DNA from: a virus
Length of the DNA: 32,600 nucleotides
Reading direction: 5' to 3' (one strand)
Virus record (IMG/VR): IMGVR_UViG_3300047557_003946
Location: 1 to 32,600 of that record
Both the position numbers and the translations under genes were made by a program. Position 1 is the first letter of the stretch. Each line of letters begins with the position of its first letter. The notes under the pieces were generated by a model that saw only the letters and a program-made list of their open reading frames with translations, was not told where the DNA came from and did not search any database. This document shows positions 15,731 through 24,182 of the stretch, one piece after another.

Positions 15731-17032
15731 ATGATTATTGATTATCAAAGCCAACTTGACTATTTTAGGGGAAGAAAGGTCTTTCTATATCCCGTTCTTG
15801 AGGATAGTAGATTGCACATGGTGGCTAATAAGATAATTGCGTTCGTTCTTGTTGATGTTGAAAATAAGCAAACTTATTCCATAAGTAAGGAACATCCGGA
15901 TGGTATATATCACCACTCAAATTTAGATTTTCTAGAGGAATCCACTGTTTATTGCTACGACATAGCTTTCTTTAAACAAGAAGGATACGATACAACTAAA
16001 TTCATTGACGTCCAGTTTCAATACTATTTGAAAACAAATCAAGCTTGTAATTTTGAAACTCCTCAGATCCTCAAACACTATGCTCGTTATTTTCCAAAAT
16101 GTGAAAAGTCAGGTGTATTAGTGAGCTTACAAAAGCATGAAGAAATTGCTTTTAATTTATTTAGAGAGGTCTTTGTAGAGGAACTACAATCTGGATTAGC
16201 TTTTTATCAAAGTAAATTACTAAACGTTTTTACAGCTATCGAAAAGAATGGACTCAAGATAGATGAAAAAAGCTTTACAGAAAGATTTGGTGAAACCTTT
16301 TCAAAGCGAAAAGACTTTTGCTATACACACTACAACTTTTATACTACAACCGGAAGACCGAGTAATCGATTTGGTGGAATTAATTTCGCAGCTCTAAACA
16401 AAGAGGATGATACAAGAGAGTGCTTTATTTCTCGATATGGAGAAGATGGTACTCTTGTAGAGATTGACTTTAACTCCTACCACCCACGACTAATAGCTGC
16501 GATGCTAGAGTATGATTTTAACGGTGAGAATGTCTATGAGCATTTAGCAAAGCATTTTAACCAAACTCAAACTCCAACACAAGAGCAGATTGGAGAAGCT
16601 AAGGAGTTAACTTTTAGACAATTATATGGTGGTGTGCAAAAGCAATATATGCATGTTCCTTTTCTTAATGCAACAAACAGCTTGGCTTATTTGTTATGGA
16701 AAGAAGCAAATGAGACTGGATACATACAAAGTCCTATATCAGAGAGGAAGCTGATACTCAGTAATTATCAGGATATAAACTGCTATACACTGTTTAACTA
16801 CTATATTCAAATGTTTGAAACTGAGACTAATGTTCTCATTCTTGAAAAGCTTCTTGAACAATTAGTTGAAAGAAAGTGCTTACCTATACTTTATACCTAT
16901 GATAGTATCTTGTTTGACGTACACAAAACGGAAATAGACTATCTTTTGCAGCACGTTTTACCCACTGTTATTGACCAAAAACAGTTTCCAATCAAGACAA
17001 AAACTGGTGTAAATTACAGAGTTTTGAAATAA
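15731..17032 (+). CDS. Divergent short family A DNA polymerase
   Basis: 433 residues. Polymerase landmarks are in order: TTTGRPSNRFGGINFAAL (205-222, the TGR motif); motif A VEIDFNSYHPRL with Asp246; motif B AKELTFRQLYGG with Lys291, Phe295, Tyr299 at the family's four-residue spacing; motif C LYTYDSILFD with Asp391. Both metal-binding aspartates are kept. The O-helix arginine is Ile287, the usual motif A Glu is His251, and motif C HDE is YDS. The first about 150 residues may be a decayed exonuclease domain. T4-like phages normally use a family B enzyme (gp43), so this is either a replacement or an extra polymerase. It opens the replication cluster. Confidence 0.8.
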   Translation: MIIDYQSQLDYFRGRKVFLYPVLEDSRLHMVANKIIAFVLVDVENKQTYSISKEHPDGIYHHSNLDFLEESTVYCYDIAFFKQEGYDTTKFIDVQFQYYLKTNQACNFETPQILKHYARYFPKCEKSGVLVSLQKHEEIAFNLFREVFVEELQSGLAFYQSKLLNVFTAIEKNGLKIDEKSFTERFGETFSKRKDFCYTHYNFYTTTGRPSNRFGGINFAALNKEDDTRECFISRYGEDGTLVEIDFNSYHPRLIAAMLEYDFNGENVYEHLAKHFNQTQTPTQEQIGEAKELTFRQLYGGVQKQYMHVPFLNATNSLAYLLWKEANETGYIQSPISERKLILSNYQDINCYTLFNYYIQMFETETNVLILEKLLEQLVERKCLPILYTYDSILFDVHKTEIDYLLQHVLPTVIDQKQFPIKTKTGVNYRVLK

Positions 17033-17035
17033 GTT

Positions 17036-17046
17036 GACTATTTATA
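17036..17046 (+). promoter_or_regulatory. Exact copy of phage motif GACTATTTATA
   Basis: Lies three bases after the polymerase stop and 29 bases before the next ATG (17076). Confidence 0.6.
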
Positions 17047-17075
17047 CAAGAGCTGAATGCTTGTTTAAATAATTA

Positions 17076-17456
17076 ATGAAACAACAATTACTTTGTACTT
17101 TTACGTATATTGACAAGTTACACACTAGCCTTGCCCAGATCTACAAGACATATAGCATAGACGGTGTAAAAAATATGCAGTGCTATCATTACACAGTAGC
17201 ACCAAATAATGTGATTTGCGTATATAACGTTGATATCAACGAAAAGAGGTTAAAAGATACAATAACTATCAATCGAAAAAAACAAACAAACACGCTCTAT
17301 AGTATAAACGCTCTTAATAGTTTGATTAAGTTTCTTAACAATGGAGTACTTGATAAGACGTTTGTAGTAAACTGGGAAGATTATTCTAACTCACTTTTAC
17401 TATCAGACAATGTGAACGGGTACAAAATTGTAGATATAAAAGAACTATCTTATTAG
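17076..17456 (+). CDS. Conserved phage protein of unknown function
   Basis: 126 residues, compact alpha/beta with no recognisable catalytic motif. It starts QLLCTFTYIDKLHTSLAQIY and contains a striking conserved-looking core ITINRKKQTNTLYSINALNS (residues 66-85), followed by FVVNWEDYSNSLLL. I associate this core with a small protein found widely in marine T4-like phages near replication genes, but no function is known to me. It sits between the polymerase and the SSB gene with its own promoter-like motif. Its small size and core rich in Lys, Arg, Asn and Thr would fit an RNA or DNA binder; that is speculation. Confidence 0.75.
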   Translation: MKQQLLCTFTYIDKLHTSLAQIYKTYSIDGVKNMQCYHYTVAPNNVICVYNVDINEKRLKDTITINRKKQTNTLYSINALNSLIKFLNNGVLDKTFVVNWEDYSNSLLLSDNVNGYKIVDIKELSY

Positions 17457-17597
17457 TGTTGCCTAGCCGTAAAAAAGTTAGTAAGTTTAGTAGACTAGTT
17501 TTAGGGTAGAATCCAATTTAAGCACTGTGTTGCTAGTTAAGGAAATAAACCCTATATTAGTTAAGTCAAGTAAAACAATTTAAAAACAACAAAAATC
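17457..17597 (+). promoter_or_regulatory. 141-base leader of the ssDNA-binding protein gene, possible autoregulatory element
   Basis: The longest gap in the replication cluster precedes the SSB gene. It contains a potential long-range TAGGGT/ACCCTA pairing (about 17502-17507 with 17549-17554) enclosing a small AGCA/TGCT hairpin, then an unstructured A-rich stretch up to the ATG. T4 gene 32 mRNA has a pseudoknot plus an unstructured A/U-rich leader bound by gp32 for autoregulation; this leader could do the same job. No GACTATTTATA copy is present here. Confidence 0.3.
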
Positions 17598-18368
17598 ATG
17601 GCAATTAACTTAGACCAGATCAGACAGAAGTTGCAACAGATGCAACAAACAAACACAGGTGGAGCAAAGTCAAGCGACTTTATTTGGAAGCCACCAGTAG
17701 GAAAATCACAAGTACGTATTGTACCCTACGCTCACGACAAAAACAATCCTTTTATTGAAATGTATTTTCACTACGAGATCGCTAAGCGAACTATGGTGTC
17801 ACCTATCACCTTTGGTAAGCCTGATCCGATTGTTGAATTTGCAGAAAAACTTAAGAAGTCTGGTGACAAGGATGATTGGAAATTGGGTAAGAAAATTGAG
17901 CCTAAGTTCCGTGTCTATGTTCCAGTAATCGTTCGCGGTCAGGAACACGAAGGTGTAAAGTTTTGGAGCTTTGGTAAACAAATCTACACCGAGCTACTTT
18001 CTGTTATCGCAGACCCCGACTATGGTGATATCACAGATCTTATGAACGGTCGTGACTTGACTGTAGAACATATCGCAGCAGAAAAAGAAGGAGCTTTCCC
18101 TCAGTTTACTGTACGAGTAAAGCCTAACACAACTCCAGCAACTACCGATAAAGAAATTGCTGATATGATTGTAAATAAGCAAAAAGCAATCACTGATCTC
18201 TTTAGTGAGTCTACTTACGAAGAGATGACAGATGCCTTAGCGAAGTGGCTTGATCCTTCTAAGGATGACGGTAAGCAAGCTGCACCAGCTAAGTCAATCA
18301 CTAGCGCACCAACAGCAACTAAATCAGACGACATTTCTTCCGCTTTCGACTCACTTTTTAATTCCTAA
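17598..18368 (+). CDS. 32: Single-stranded DNA-binding protein (T4 gp32-like)
   Basis: 256 residues. The N-terminal basic/Gln-rich helix (INLDQIRQKLQQMQQ) is followed by the OB core: SDFIWKPPVGKSQVRIVPYA, then PFIEMYFHYEI, FRVYVPVIVRG and GVKFWSFGKQIYTELL. The C-terminus is a low-complexity linker ending in the acidic-aromatic tail SDDISSAFDSLFNS, comparable to the T4 gp32 tail that recruits replication proteins. It coats ssDNA in replication and recombination. The protein has no cysteine, so the structural zinc site of T4 gp32 (one His, three Cys) is absent; the matching stretch reads SPITFGKPDPIVEF. The UvsX gene follows after five bases. Confidence 0.9.
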   Translation: MAINLDQIRQKLQQMQQTNTGGAKSSDFIWKPPVGKSQVRIVPYAHDKNNPFIEMYFHYEIAKRTMVSPITFGKPDPIVEFAEKLKKSGDKDDWKLGKKIEPKFRVYVPVIVRGQEHEGVKFWSFGKQIYTELLSVIADPDYGDITDLMNGRDLTVEHIAAEKEGAFPQFTVRVKPNTTPATTDKEIADMIVNKQKAITDLFSESTYEEMTDALAKWLDPSKDDGKQAAPAKSITSAPTATKSDDISSAFDSLFNS

Positions 18369-18373
18369 GAGTT

Positions 18374-19516
18374 ATGGCAAAGCAGAAAGTTGTACCCGAT
18401 GAAATATTGGGAAGGGACGAGCTGGCTTCACAACTAGCCGATAGCTTAAATAAAAAGTTTAAAGACTTTAAAGCTGCTCATTTCCTCAACGGACTGGAAG
18501 AAACGCCAACCGATCTAACAGAGTGGGTCTCAACGGGATCCTCTCTGCTAGATTTGGCAATCTCCAATAGACCGGATGGTGGATTTCCAGTTGGAAGAAT
18601 AGTTGAATTGCAGGGTATGGAAGCTTCAGGTAAAAGCTTGATTATGGCTCACGTACTAGCAAACACTCAAAAGAAGGGTGGACTAGCTGTGTATATTGAT
18701 ACTGAAAATGCTTTGAGTGAAGAATTTCTACGAGCAATTGGTGTTGATGTTAATAACATGCTTTATATTCCACTTGAAACTATTGAGGATATCTTTGAAG
18801 CTGTTGAAAACATTATTGAGACTATTCGTAAAAGCTCTAAAGATAGACTAGTAACAATTGTTATCGACTCTGTCTCAGCTGCAACTACAAAAGTTGAGCA
18901 GGATGCTGATTATGAAAAGGATGGATGGGCAACTGCAAAAGCAATTATCATGTCTAAAGCTATGCGCAAAATTACAAATGTAATCGGTAAACAAAGAGTG
19001 TTGTTACTGTGTGCATCACAGCTCCGTGAGAAAATGGGTGTAATGTTTGGTGACAAATATACAACCTCAGGAGGGAAAGCTTTAGGATTTCATGCCAGCT
19101 GCAGAGTAAGACTAAAAGGTGTTGGTAAGCTTAAAAGTGGATCAGGTAAGACTGAGCAGATTATTGGAGTTCAAACAGAAGCTCAAGTAATTAAGAACCG
19201 AATGGGACCTCCTTTCAAGAAAGCTACTTTTGATATCTATTTCAACTCCGGTATTGATGATTACAATAGTTGGTTGGTATTGCTTAAGGATTATGGTGCT
19301 ATAAAGCAAGCGGGAGCATACTACACTTTAGTAAATGAAGAAACAGGAGAAGAAACTCGCTTCATGTCAAAAGACTGGAGAAACATGCTTAACCAAGATG
19401 AGCAACTAAGGCAGCTTTGCTATAAGAAAATTTGTGAGATATTCATTATGAAATACAAATCGCAGGACATGATTGATCCCGATTCAGTTACAGTTGACGA
19501 TGAATTACCCGAATAA
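18374..19516 (+). CDS. uvsX: RecA-like recombinase UvsX
   Basis: 380 residues, close to T4 UvsX in length. Walker A is GMEASGKS (81-88) in the context GRIVELQGMEASGKSLIMAH; Walker B is VTIVIDSVSA with Asp165; the catalytic region YIDTENALSEEFLRAIGV follows the RecA pattern; a LLCASQLREKMGV segment matches the L2-adjacent strand. UvsX forms filaments on ssDNA displacing gp32, drives strand exchange and primes recombination-dependent replication. It directly follows the SSB gene and overlaps the 5' nuclease gene by 17 bases. Confidence 0.95.
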   Translation: MAKQKVVPDEILGRDELASQLADSLNKKFKDFKAAHFLNGLEETPTDLTEWVSTGSSLLDLAISNRPDGGFPVGRIVELQGMEASGKSLIMAHVLANTQKKGGLAVYIDTENALSEEFLRAIGVDVNNMLYIPLETIEDIFEAVENIIETIRKSSKDRLVTIVIDSVSAATTKVEQDADYEKDGWATAKAIIMSKAMRKITNVIGKQRVLLLCASQLREKMGVMFGDKYTTSGGKALGFHASCRVRLKGVGKLKSGSGKTEQIIGVQTEAQVIKNRMGPPFKKATFDIYFNSGIDDYNSWLVLLKDYGAIKQAGAYYTLVNEETGEETRFMSKDWRNMLNQDEQLRQLCYKKICEIFIMKYKSQDMIDPDSVTVDDELPE

Positions 19517-20543
19517 GTATTTAGCATTGCTCAATGAGTTACGAGCAAGAGGACCCGAAAACGATCAGCACCTTAATTCTAGGGTGTTGATCGTAGACGG
19601 TCTCAATACGTTTATACGCAGCTACTCTGCAAGTCCAGTTACAAATAACGATGGTGAACATGTTGGTGGCATCTCAGGAACCTTACTAAGCATAGGTCAT
19701 GCAATTAAGAGTATCAATCCAACACGAGTTATTGTTGTTTTTGATGGAAAGGATGGAGCAGCAAAGCGAAGACAAATATACCCAGAGTATAAAGCAAACC
19801 GAAAGTTTAAGATTAGACTTAACAGATCCGAAGTAGTTGATAAGCAAGACAATCAGTTGCAGCAACTACTCAGACTAGTAAGTTACTTGGAGGTTTTACC
19901 CTTTACAACAATCCTAGCAGATGGTGCTGAAGCAGATGATGTGATTGCTTATATAGCTAATGACTATCTTCAAAATAAAGACAGTCAAACTTTTATCATG
20001 TCTTCTGACAAAGATTTCTACCAACTTGTTAGTGATCGTATTCACGTGTGGAGTCCAACAAAAAAGAAGTATTATTACACCGAAGATGTGTTTGATGAGT
20101 TTGGTATATACCCTAACAACTTTGCTTTATACAGAGCTTTGTTGGGTGACAAGAGTGATAACATAAATGGTGTTGATGGCATTGGTGACAAAACAATCCA
20201 CAAACGATTTGGACTTCTTACAGAAAATAGAACAATTACAGCCGAGGAGTTAGTAAACTTTGCAGCTACACAGAATCCTAGCGCAAAAATATATCAGCAG
20301 CTTGTTAATAATAAAGAACTCTTAGACAGAAACATACAGCTTATGCAACTCTCAGAGAGTAACTTAAACATGGCTGTAAAGATGCGTATTATTGATACTC
20401 TACAACAGAAAGGTACAAGATGCAACAAAATTGCTATTCATCGAATGCTCATTGAGGATAGGATGACAGCAGCTATTAAAAATGTTGATCTTTGGCTTCG
20501 AGACATTACTCAAAAATTAGATACTTTTGTTTTGCAAGATTGA
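19500..20543 (+). CDS. rnh: 5'-3' exonuclease / RNase H of the FEN family (T4 Rnh-like)
   Basis: 347 residues from ATG 19500 (an ATG at 19473 would add nine residues deeper inside uvsX; I prefer 19500). FEN-family acidic motifs are present: VLIVDGLNTFIR (Asp33), VIVVFDGKDGAAKRRQIYPE (Asp82), ADGAEADDVIAYIA, MSSDKDFYQL and the helix-hairpin-helix region LGDKSDNINGVDGIGDKT. T4 RNase H of this family removes RNA primers and flaps from lagging-strand fragments and works with gp32, encoded two genes upstream. The C-terminal about 90 residues are helical and may carry partner contacts. Confidence 0.9.
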   Translation: MNYPNKYLALLNELRARGPENDQHLNSRVLIVDGLNTFIRSYSASPVTNNDGEHVGGISGTLLSIGHAIKSINPTRVIVVFDGKDGAAKRRQIYPEYKANRKFKIRLNRSEVVDKQDNQLQQLLRLVSYLEVLPFTTILADGAEADDVIAYIANDYLQNKDSQTFIMSSDKDFYQLVSDRIHVWSPTKKKYYYTEDVFDEFGIYPNNFALYRALLGDKSDNINGVDGIGDKTIHKRFGLLTENRTITAEELVNFAATQNPSAKIYQQLVNNKELLDRNIQLMQLSESNLNMAVKMRIIDTLQQKGTRCNKIAIHRMLIEDRMTAAIKNVDLWLRDITQKLDTFVLQD

Positions 20544-20566
20544 TATTATTTTAGTATTGTTATATT

Positions 20567-21937
20567 ATGCAAAACCACGATACCCTACAATTTTATGGCA
20601 CAAACTTTCAAAACAAAGTACTAGCTGCTTTGATGAAAGATAGAGCCTTTTTGCAGCAGATACACGACATTATAGATCCCAAATATTTCTCTTCTGATTC
20701 CTCACAGTGGATCACAAAAACAACATTAGCTCACTTCACTCAATACAAAACACCACCAACACTTGAAGTGCTTAAGGTGCATATAGATGAGATTGATGTT
20801 GACCTGCTAAAAACTGCAGTTGTTGAGAACATTAAGGATATTTTACGATTTGTTGACTCTGACGATTTGTCTTTTATAAAAGATAAAACAATCGAGTTTT
20901 GTAAAAATCAGAAGATAAAAGCAGCAATCTTGCAATCAGTCCAATTGCTATCAGCTGGAAAGTATGACGAAATAAAGCATGCTATAGATGAAGCAATGAA
21001 AGCAGGTACCGATAGAAATATTGGACATGAGTATGCAACCGATATTGCAGCACGCTTTACAGAAAATAAAAGAAGCACAATACCAACACCTTGGGATATT
21101 ATCAATGAGATAATGGACGGAGGTTTAGGTGTAGGAGAGATGGGAGTGTTTGTAGCTCCTGCAGGTATTGGTAAATCTATGGCATTGGTGAACATTGCTG
21201 CAGATGCTGTTAAAAAAGGAATGAATGTCATTTACTACACCTTGGAATTATCTGAGACTTATGTAGGTGCTCGATTTGATTCCTACTATACCGGAATACC
21301 CTCTCAAGACTTAAAGTACCATCAAGAGGAAGCTGAAGAAGCAATTAAAAAACTCAAAGGTAAATTAGTTATTAAACAATACCCAACCAAAACAGCAACC
21401 GTTAATACACTATCAGCACACATTGATAAGTGCATAATGCAGGGTTTTAAACCGGATATTGTTATTGTTGACTATGCTGATTTGCTACGAGACACAGGAC
21501 AAAAAGGAGCAGTTCGTAATGACATCATGCTAGGAAACATCTACGAAGATCTTAGAGGCCTAGCTGGAACCTATCAGATACCATTATACACAGCTTCTCA
21601 AGCAAACAGGTCAGCTTTGGAGGAAGATATTATCGAAGCAGATAAGATTGCAGAAGCTTATTCCAAGGTGATGGTTGCTGACTTTGTAGTTTCTTTATCA
21701 CGAAAGGTTTCAGATAAAATAAGTGGAACTGGAAGGTGGCACGTAATTAAAAATCGTTTTGGACCTGATGGATTAACTTTCCCAAGTAAGATGAATATGG
21801 CTGTGTCAAAGATTGATATATTCTCTGAAAATACTATATTAGGAAAAGAGGCAAAAGGAATGATGCAAAATGACGAAGAGGTCATTAGAAAAGCTCTGGC
21901 AAATAAATTTGCAGAACTTAATGGATTAATCAAGTAA
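20567..21937 (+). CDS. 41: Replicative DNA helicase (T4 gp41 / DnaB-like)
   Basis: 456 residues. The N-terminal domain (about 1-150) is helical. The RecA-like C-terminal domain contains GVGEMGVFVAPAGIGKSMAL (Walker A APAGIGKS, 197-204), YYTLELSETYVGARFDSYYT (DnaB motif 1a), PDIVIVDYADLLR (Walker B Asp302), IPLYTASQANRSAL (motif 3, Gln598-like sensor) and GRWHVIKNRFGPDGLTFP (motif 4 with the Arg finger). It unwinds the fork 5'-3' on the lagging-strand template. It follows the 5' nuclease by 23 bases. No primase gene is visible in this window. Confidence 0.93.
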   Translation: MQNHDTLQFYGTNFQNKVLAALMKDRAFLQQIHDIIDPKYFSSDSSQWITKTTLAHFTQYKTPPTLEVLKVHIDEIDVDLLKTAVVENIKDILRFVDSDDLSFIKDKTIEFCKNQKIKAAILQSVQLLSAGKYDEIKHAIDEAMKAGTDRNIGHEYATDIAARFTENKRSTIPTPWDIINEIMDGGLGVGEMGVFVAPAGIGKSMALVNIAADAVKKGMNVIYYTLELSETYVGARFDSYYTGIPSQDLKYHQEEAEEAIKKLKGKLVIKQYPTKTATVNTLSAHIDKCIMQGFKPDIVIVDYADLLRDTGQKGAVRNDIMLGNIYEDLRGLAGTYQIPLYTASQANRSALEEDIIEADKIAEAYSKVMVADFVVSLSRKVSDKISGTGRWHVIKNRFGPDGLTFPSKMNMAVSKIDIFSENTILGKEAKGMMQNDEEVIRKALANKFAELNGLIK

Positions 21938-21940
21938 AGA

Positions 21941-21951
21941 AACTATTTATT
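21941..21951 (+). promoter_or_regulatory. Near-exact copy (AACTATTTATT) of the phage promoter-like motif
   Basis: Nine of eleven bases match GACTATTTATA; it starts four bases after the helicase stop and ends 33 bases before the reductase ATG. Confidence 0.5.
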
Positions 21952-21984
21952 ACTACAAACATTGTTTATAAAAATTACCAATCT

Positions 21985-23844
21985 ATGATGACTGTTTCAA
22001 ATGAGATCTTGAGTGAGATCACCGTTTTCCTAAAGTATGCAAAATACTTACCCAACGAACAAAGACGTGAAACTTGGGAAGAACTAGTAACAAGAAATAA
22101 AGAGATGCACCTCAAGAAGTATCCTCAGTTGCGTGAGGAGATTGAAAAGGCTTATGAGCTGGTGTACGCTAAGAAAGTTCTTCCATCAATGCGTAGCATG
22201 CAGTTTGCTGGGAAACCTATTGAGATCTCTCCAAACAGAATCTACAACTGTGCTTACGCACCTGTAGACGATCTAAGAGTGTTTGGTGAAATTATGTTTC
22301 TCTTGTTAGGAGGAACCGGTGTAGGGTACTCAGTACAAAAGCACCATATTGAAAAACTACCAGAGATTAAGAAACCAAACACAAATAGGAAAAAGAGGTA
22401 TCTAATAGCTGATAGCATTGAAGGTTGGGCTGATGCTGTTAAGGTATTAGTTAAGTCCTACTTCACAGGTGGATCTACTTTAGATTTTGACTTCTCAGAC
22501 ATTCGTCCAAAAGGAGCAAGACTTATCACTTCAGGTGGAAAAGCTCCAGGACCACAGCCTTTGAAAGAGTGTTTGCTAAAGATTCAAGGAATTCTAGATG
22601 CGAAAGAAAATGGTGAAAAACTATCACCAATCGAAGTACACGACCTTGTATGTCATATTGCAGATGCAGTATTAGCAGGTGGTATCCGTCGAGCAGCTTT
22701 AATTAGTTTATTCTCAGCTGATGACGATGAAATGATTTCTTGTAAGTCAGGTAACTGGTGGGAAATGAATCCACAAAGGGGTCGTGCAAACAACTCAGCC
22801 GTACTACTTCGACATAAGGTAACTAAAGAGTTTTTCTTAGACCTGTGGAAGCGTGTAGAACTGAGTGGTGCAGGTGAACCTGGAATTTATTTAACTAACG
22901 ATAAAGATTGGGGAACTAACCCATGTTGCGAAATTGCTCTTCGTCCATTCCAGTTCTGTAATCTTTGTGAAGTAAATGTTTCTGATATTGAATCACAAGA
23001 AGACTTGAACAACCGAGTGAAAGTAGCATCCTTTATTGGAACTCTCCAAGCTGGATACACAAACTTCCACTATCTGAGAGAAGTGTGGAAGCGTACAACT
23101 GAAAAAGATGCTTTGATTGGTGTTTCTATGACAGGCATTGGATCTGGCACTGTACTTGGATACAATATGGTAGAAGCTGCGGATGTAGTGAAAAAAGAGA
23201 ATGAGCGTGTAGCTGAATTAATTGGTATCAATAAAGCAGCTCGTTGCACCACTGTAAAACCTGCAGGTACAACTTCACTTACTCTTGGAACTTCCTCAGG
23301 AATCCATGCATGGCATAATGACTACTATGTTCGTAGAATTAGAGTTGGTAAAAACGAAGCAATTTACAGCTATCTAGCTATCAACCATCCTGAGCTGATA
23401 GAAGACGAATATTTCCGTCCTCACGATACAGCTGTGATCTCAATTCCACAAAAAGCTCCTGAAGGTGCAATCCTAAGAACAGAGTCACCTTTCCAACTTT
23501 TGGAGCGTATCAAGAGAGTTCATTTAGAGTGGGTTAAGAATGGCCACAGAAGCGGTAACAATACTCATAACGTATCGGCTACAGTATCTTTGAAAGCAGA
23601 TGAGTGGGAAATGGCTGGTGAGTGGATGTGGAATAATAGGGAGCACTACAATGGTCTTTCAGTACTTCCATACGATGGAGGATCTTATACTCAAGCACCT
23701 TTTGAAGATTGTACTCAAGAAACTTACGAACAAATGATGAAGCACCTACACGCTGTAGACCTTTCCAAAGTAGTTGAGATGGATGATAACACAGACTTGA
23801 AAGGAGAAGCTGCTTGCGCAGGTGGTGCATGTGAAATAAAATGA
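21985..23844 (+). CDS. nrdJ: Adenosylcobalamin-dependent (class II) ribonucleotide reductase
   Basis: 619 residues, a little shorter than the monomeric Lactobacillus-type enzyme (about 740). Landmarks: VLPSMRSMQFAGKPIEISPN then NRIYNCAY with Cys89 (first redox Cys); LLLGGTGVGYSVQ; radical-site NPCCEIALRPFQFC with Cys314, Glu316 and Cys325 spaced as the radical Cys, Glu and second redox Cys of the family; TVKPAGTTSLTLGTSSGIHA, typical of class II; C-terminal relay cysteines CAGGAC (611, 616). It reduces ribonucleotides using B12, so infection depends on host cobalamin. T4 itself uses class I NrdAB. The stop overlaps the next start (ATGA), implying coupling with the peptidoglycan-binding protein. 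Confidence 0.92.
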   Translation: MMTVSNEILSEITVFLKYAKYLPNEQRRETWEELVTRNKEMHLKKYPQLREEIEKAYELVYAKKVLPSMRSMQFAGKPIEISPNRIYNCAYAPVDDLRVFGEIMFLLLGGTGVGYSVQKHHIEKLPEIKKPNTNRKKRYLIADSIEGWADAVKVLVKSYFTGGSTLDFDFSDIRPKGARLITSGGKAPGPQPLKECLLKIQGILDAKENGEKLSPIEVHDLVCHIADAVLAGGIRRAALISLFSADDDEMISCKSGNWWEMNPQRGRANNSAVLLRHKVTKEFFLDLWKRVELSGAGEPGIYLTNDKDWGTNPCCEIALRPFQFCNLCEVNVSDIESQEDLNNRVKVASFIGTLQAGYTNFHYLREVWKRTTEKDALIGVSMTGIGSGTVLGYNMVEAADVVKKENERVAELIGINKAARCTTVKPAGTTSLTLGTSSGIHAWHNDYYVRRIRVGKNEAIYSYLAINHPELIEDEYFRPHDTAVISIPQKAPEGAILRTESPFQLLERIKRVHLEWVKNGHRSGNNTHNVSATVSLKADEWEMAGEWMWNNREHYNGLSVLPYDGGSYTQAPFEDCTQETYEQMMKHLHAVDLSKVVEMDDNTDLKGEAACAGGACEIK

Positions 23845-24182
23845 AGCACTTAAACCAAGACTGGGTTTACCAGCTTTACGTTAAAGAACAAATAACATCA
23901 AATATGAATTATAAACTGGGATCAAGAGGGCCTGATGTAAGGCAGGTACAAAGCAGACTAGGGGCATTGGTAACAGGTGTTTTTGACACCGATACACACA
24001 GACGAGTGGTTGCTTTTCAACAACAAAATGGATTGGATGTTAGTGGAATTGTGTGTGATAAAACTTGGCTTGCTTTGTTCCCACCTCCACCAGCACCTCA
24101 AGTACAAGAGGTGATTGTGGAACCTACACCAGAGCCAACTGAAGAGCCAACAACAGAAATACCAACTACAAAAAAGAAATAA
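23841..24182 (+). CDS. Peptidoglycan-binding domain protein without a catalytic domain
   Basis: 113 residues. Residues about 24-80 form a PG_binding_1-type domain: YKLGSRGPDVRQVQSRLG, then VTGVFDTDTHRRVVAFQQQN and VSGIVCDKTWLALF. Residues 81-113 are a Pro/Glu/Thr-rich tail ending TTKKK. No amidase, muramidase or peptidase domain and no signal peptide are present. ATG 23841 overlaps the reductase stop; an internal ATG at 23904 would give almost exactly the domain alone. Possible roles are a lysis auxiliary, a virion cell-wall anchor or a targeting subunit for a separate endolysin. The dUTPase start overlaps its stop by one base. Confidence 0.8.
   Translation: MKHLNQDWVYQLYVKEQITSNMNYKLGSRGPDVRQVQSRLGALVTGVFDTDTHRRVVAFQQQNGLDVSGIVCDKTWLALFPPPPAPQVQEVIVEPTPEPTEEPTTEIPTTKKK

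Noticed and set aside
17500-17535. GGGTAGAATCC in the SSB leader, recalling a tRNA T-arm
   Set aside because: No acceptor, D or anticodon arms can be folded around it and the loop does not match TTCRA; not a tRNA.
19473-19499. Earlier ATG for the 5' nuclease gene
   Set aside because: It would extend the overlap with uvsX from 17 to 44 bases and adds nine residues without similarity to the family; possible but not preferred.
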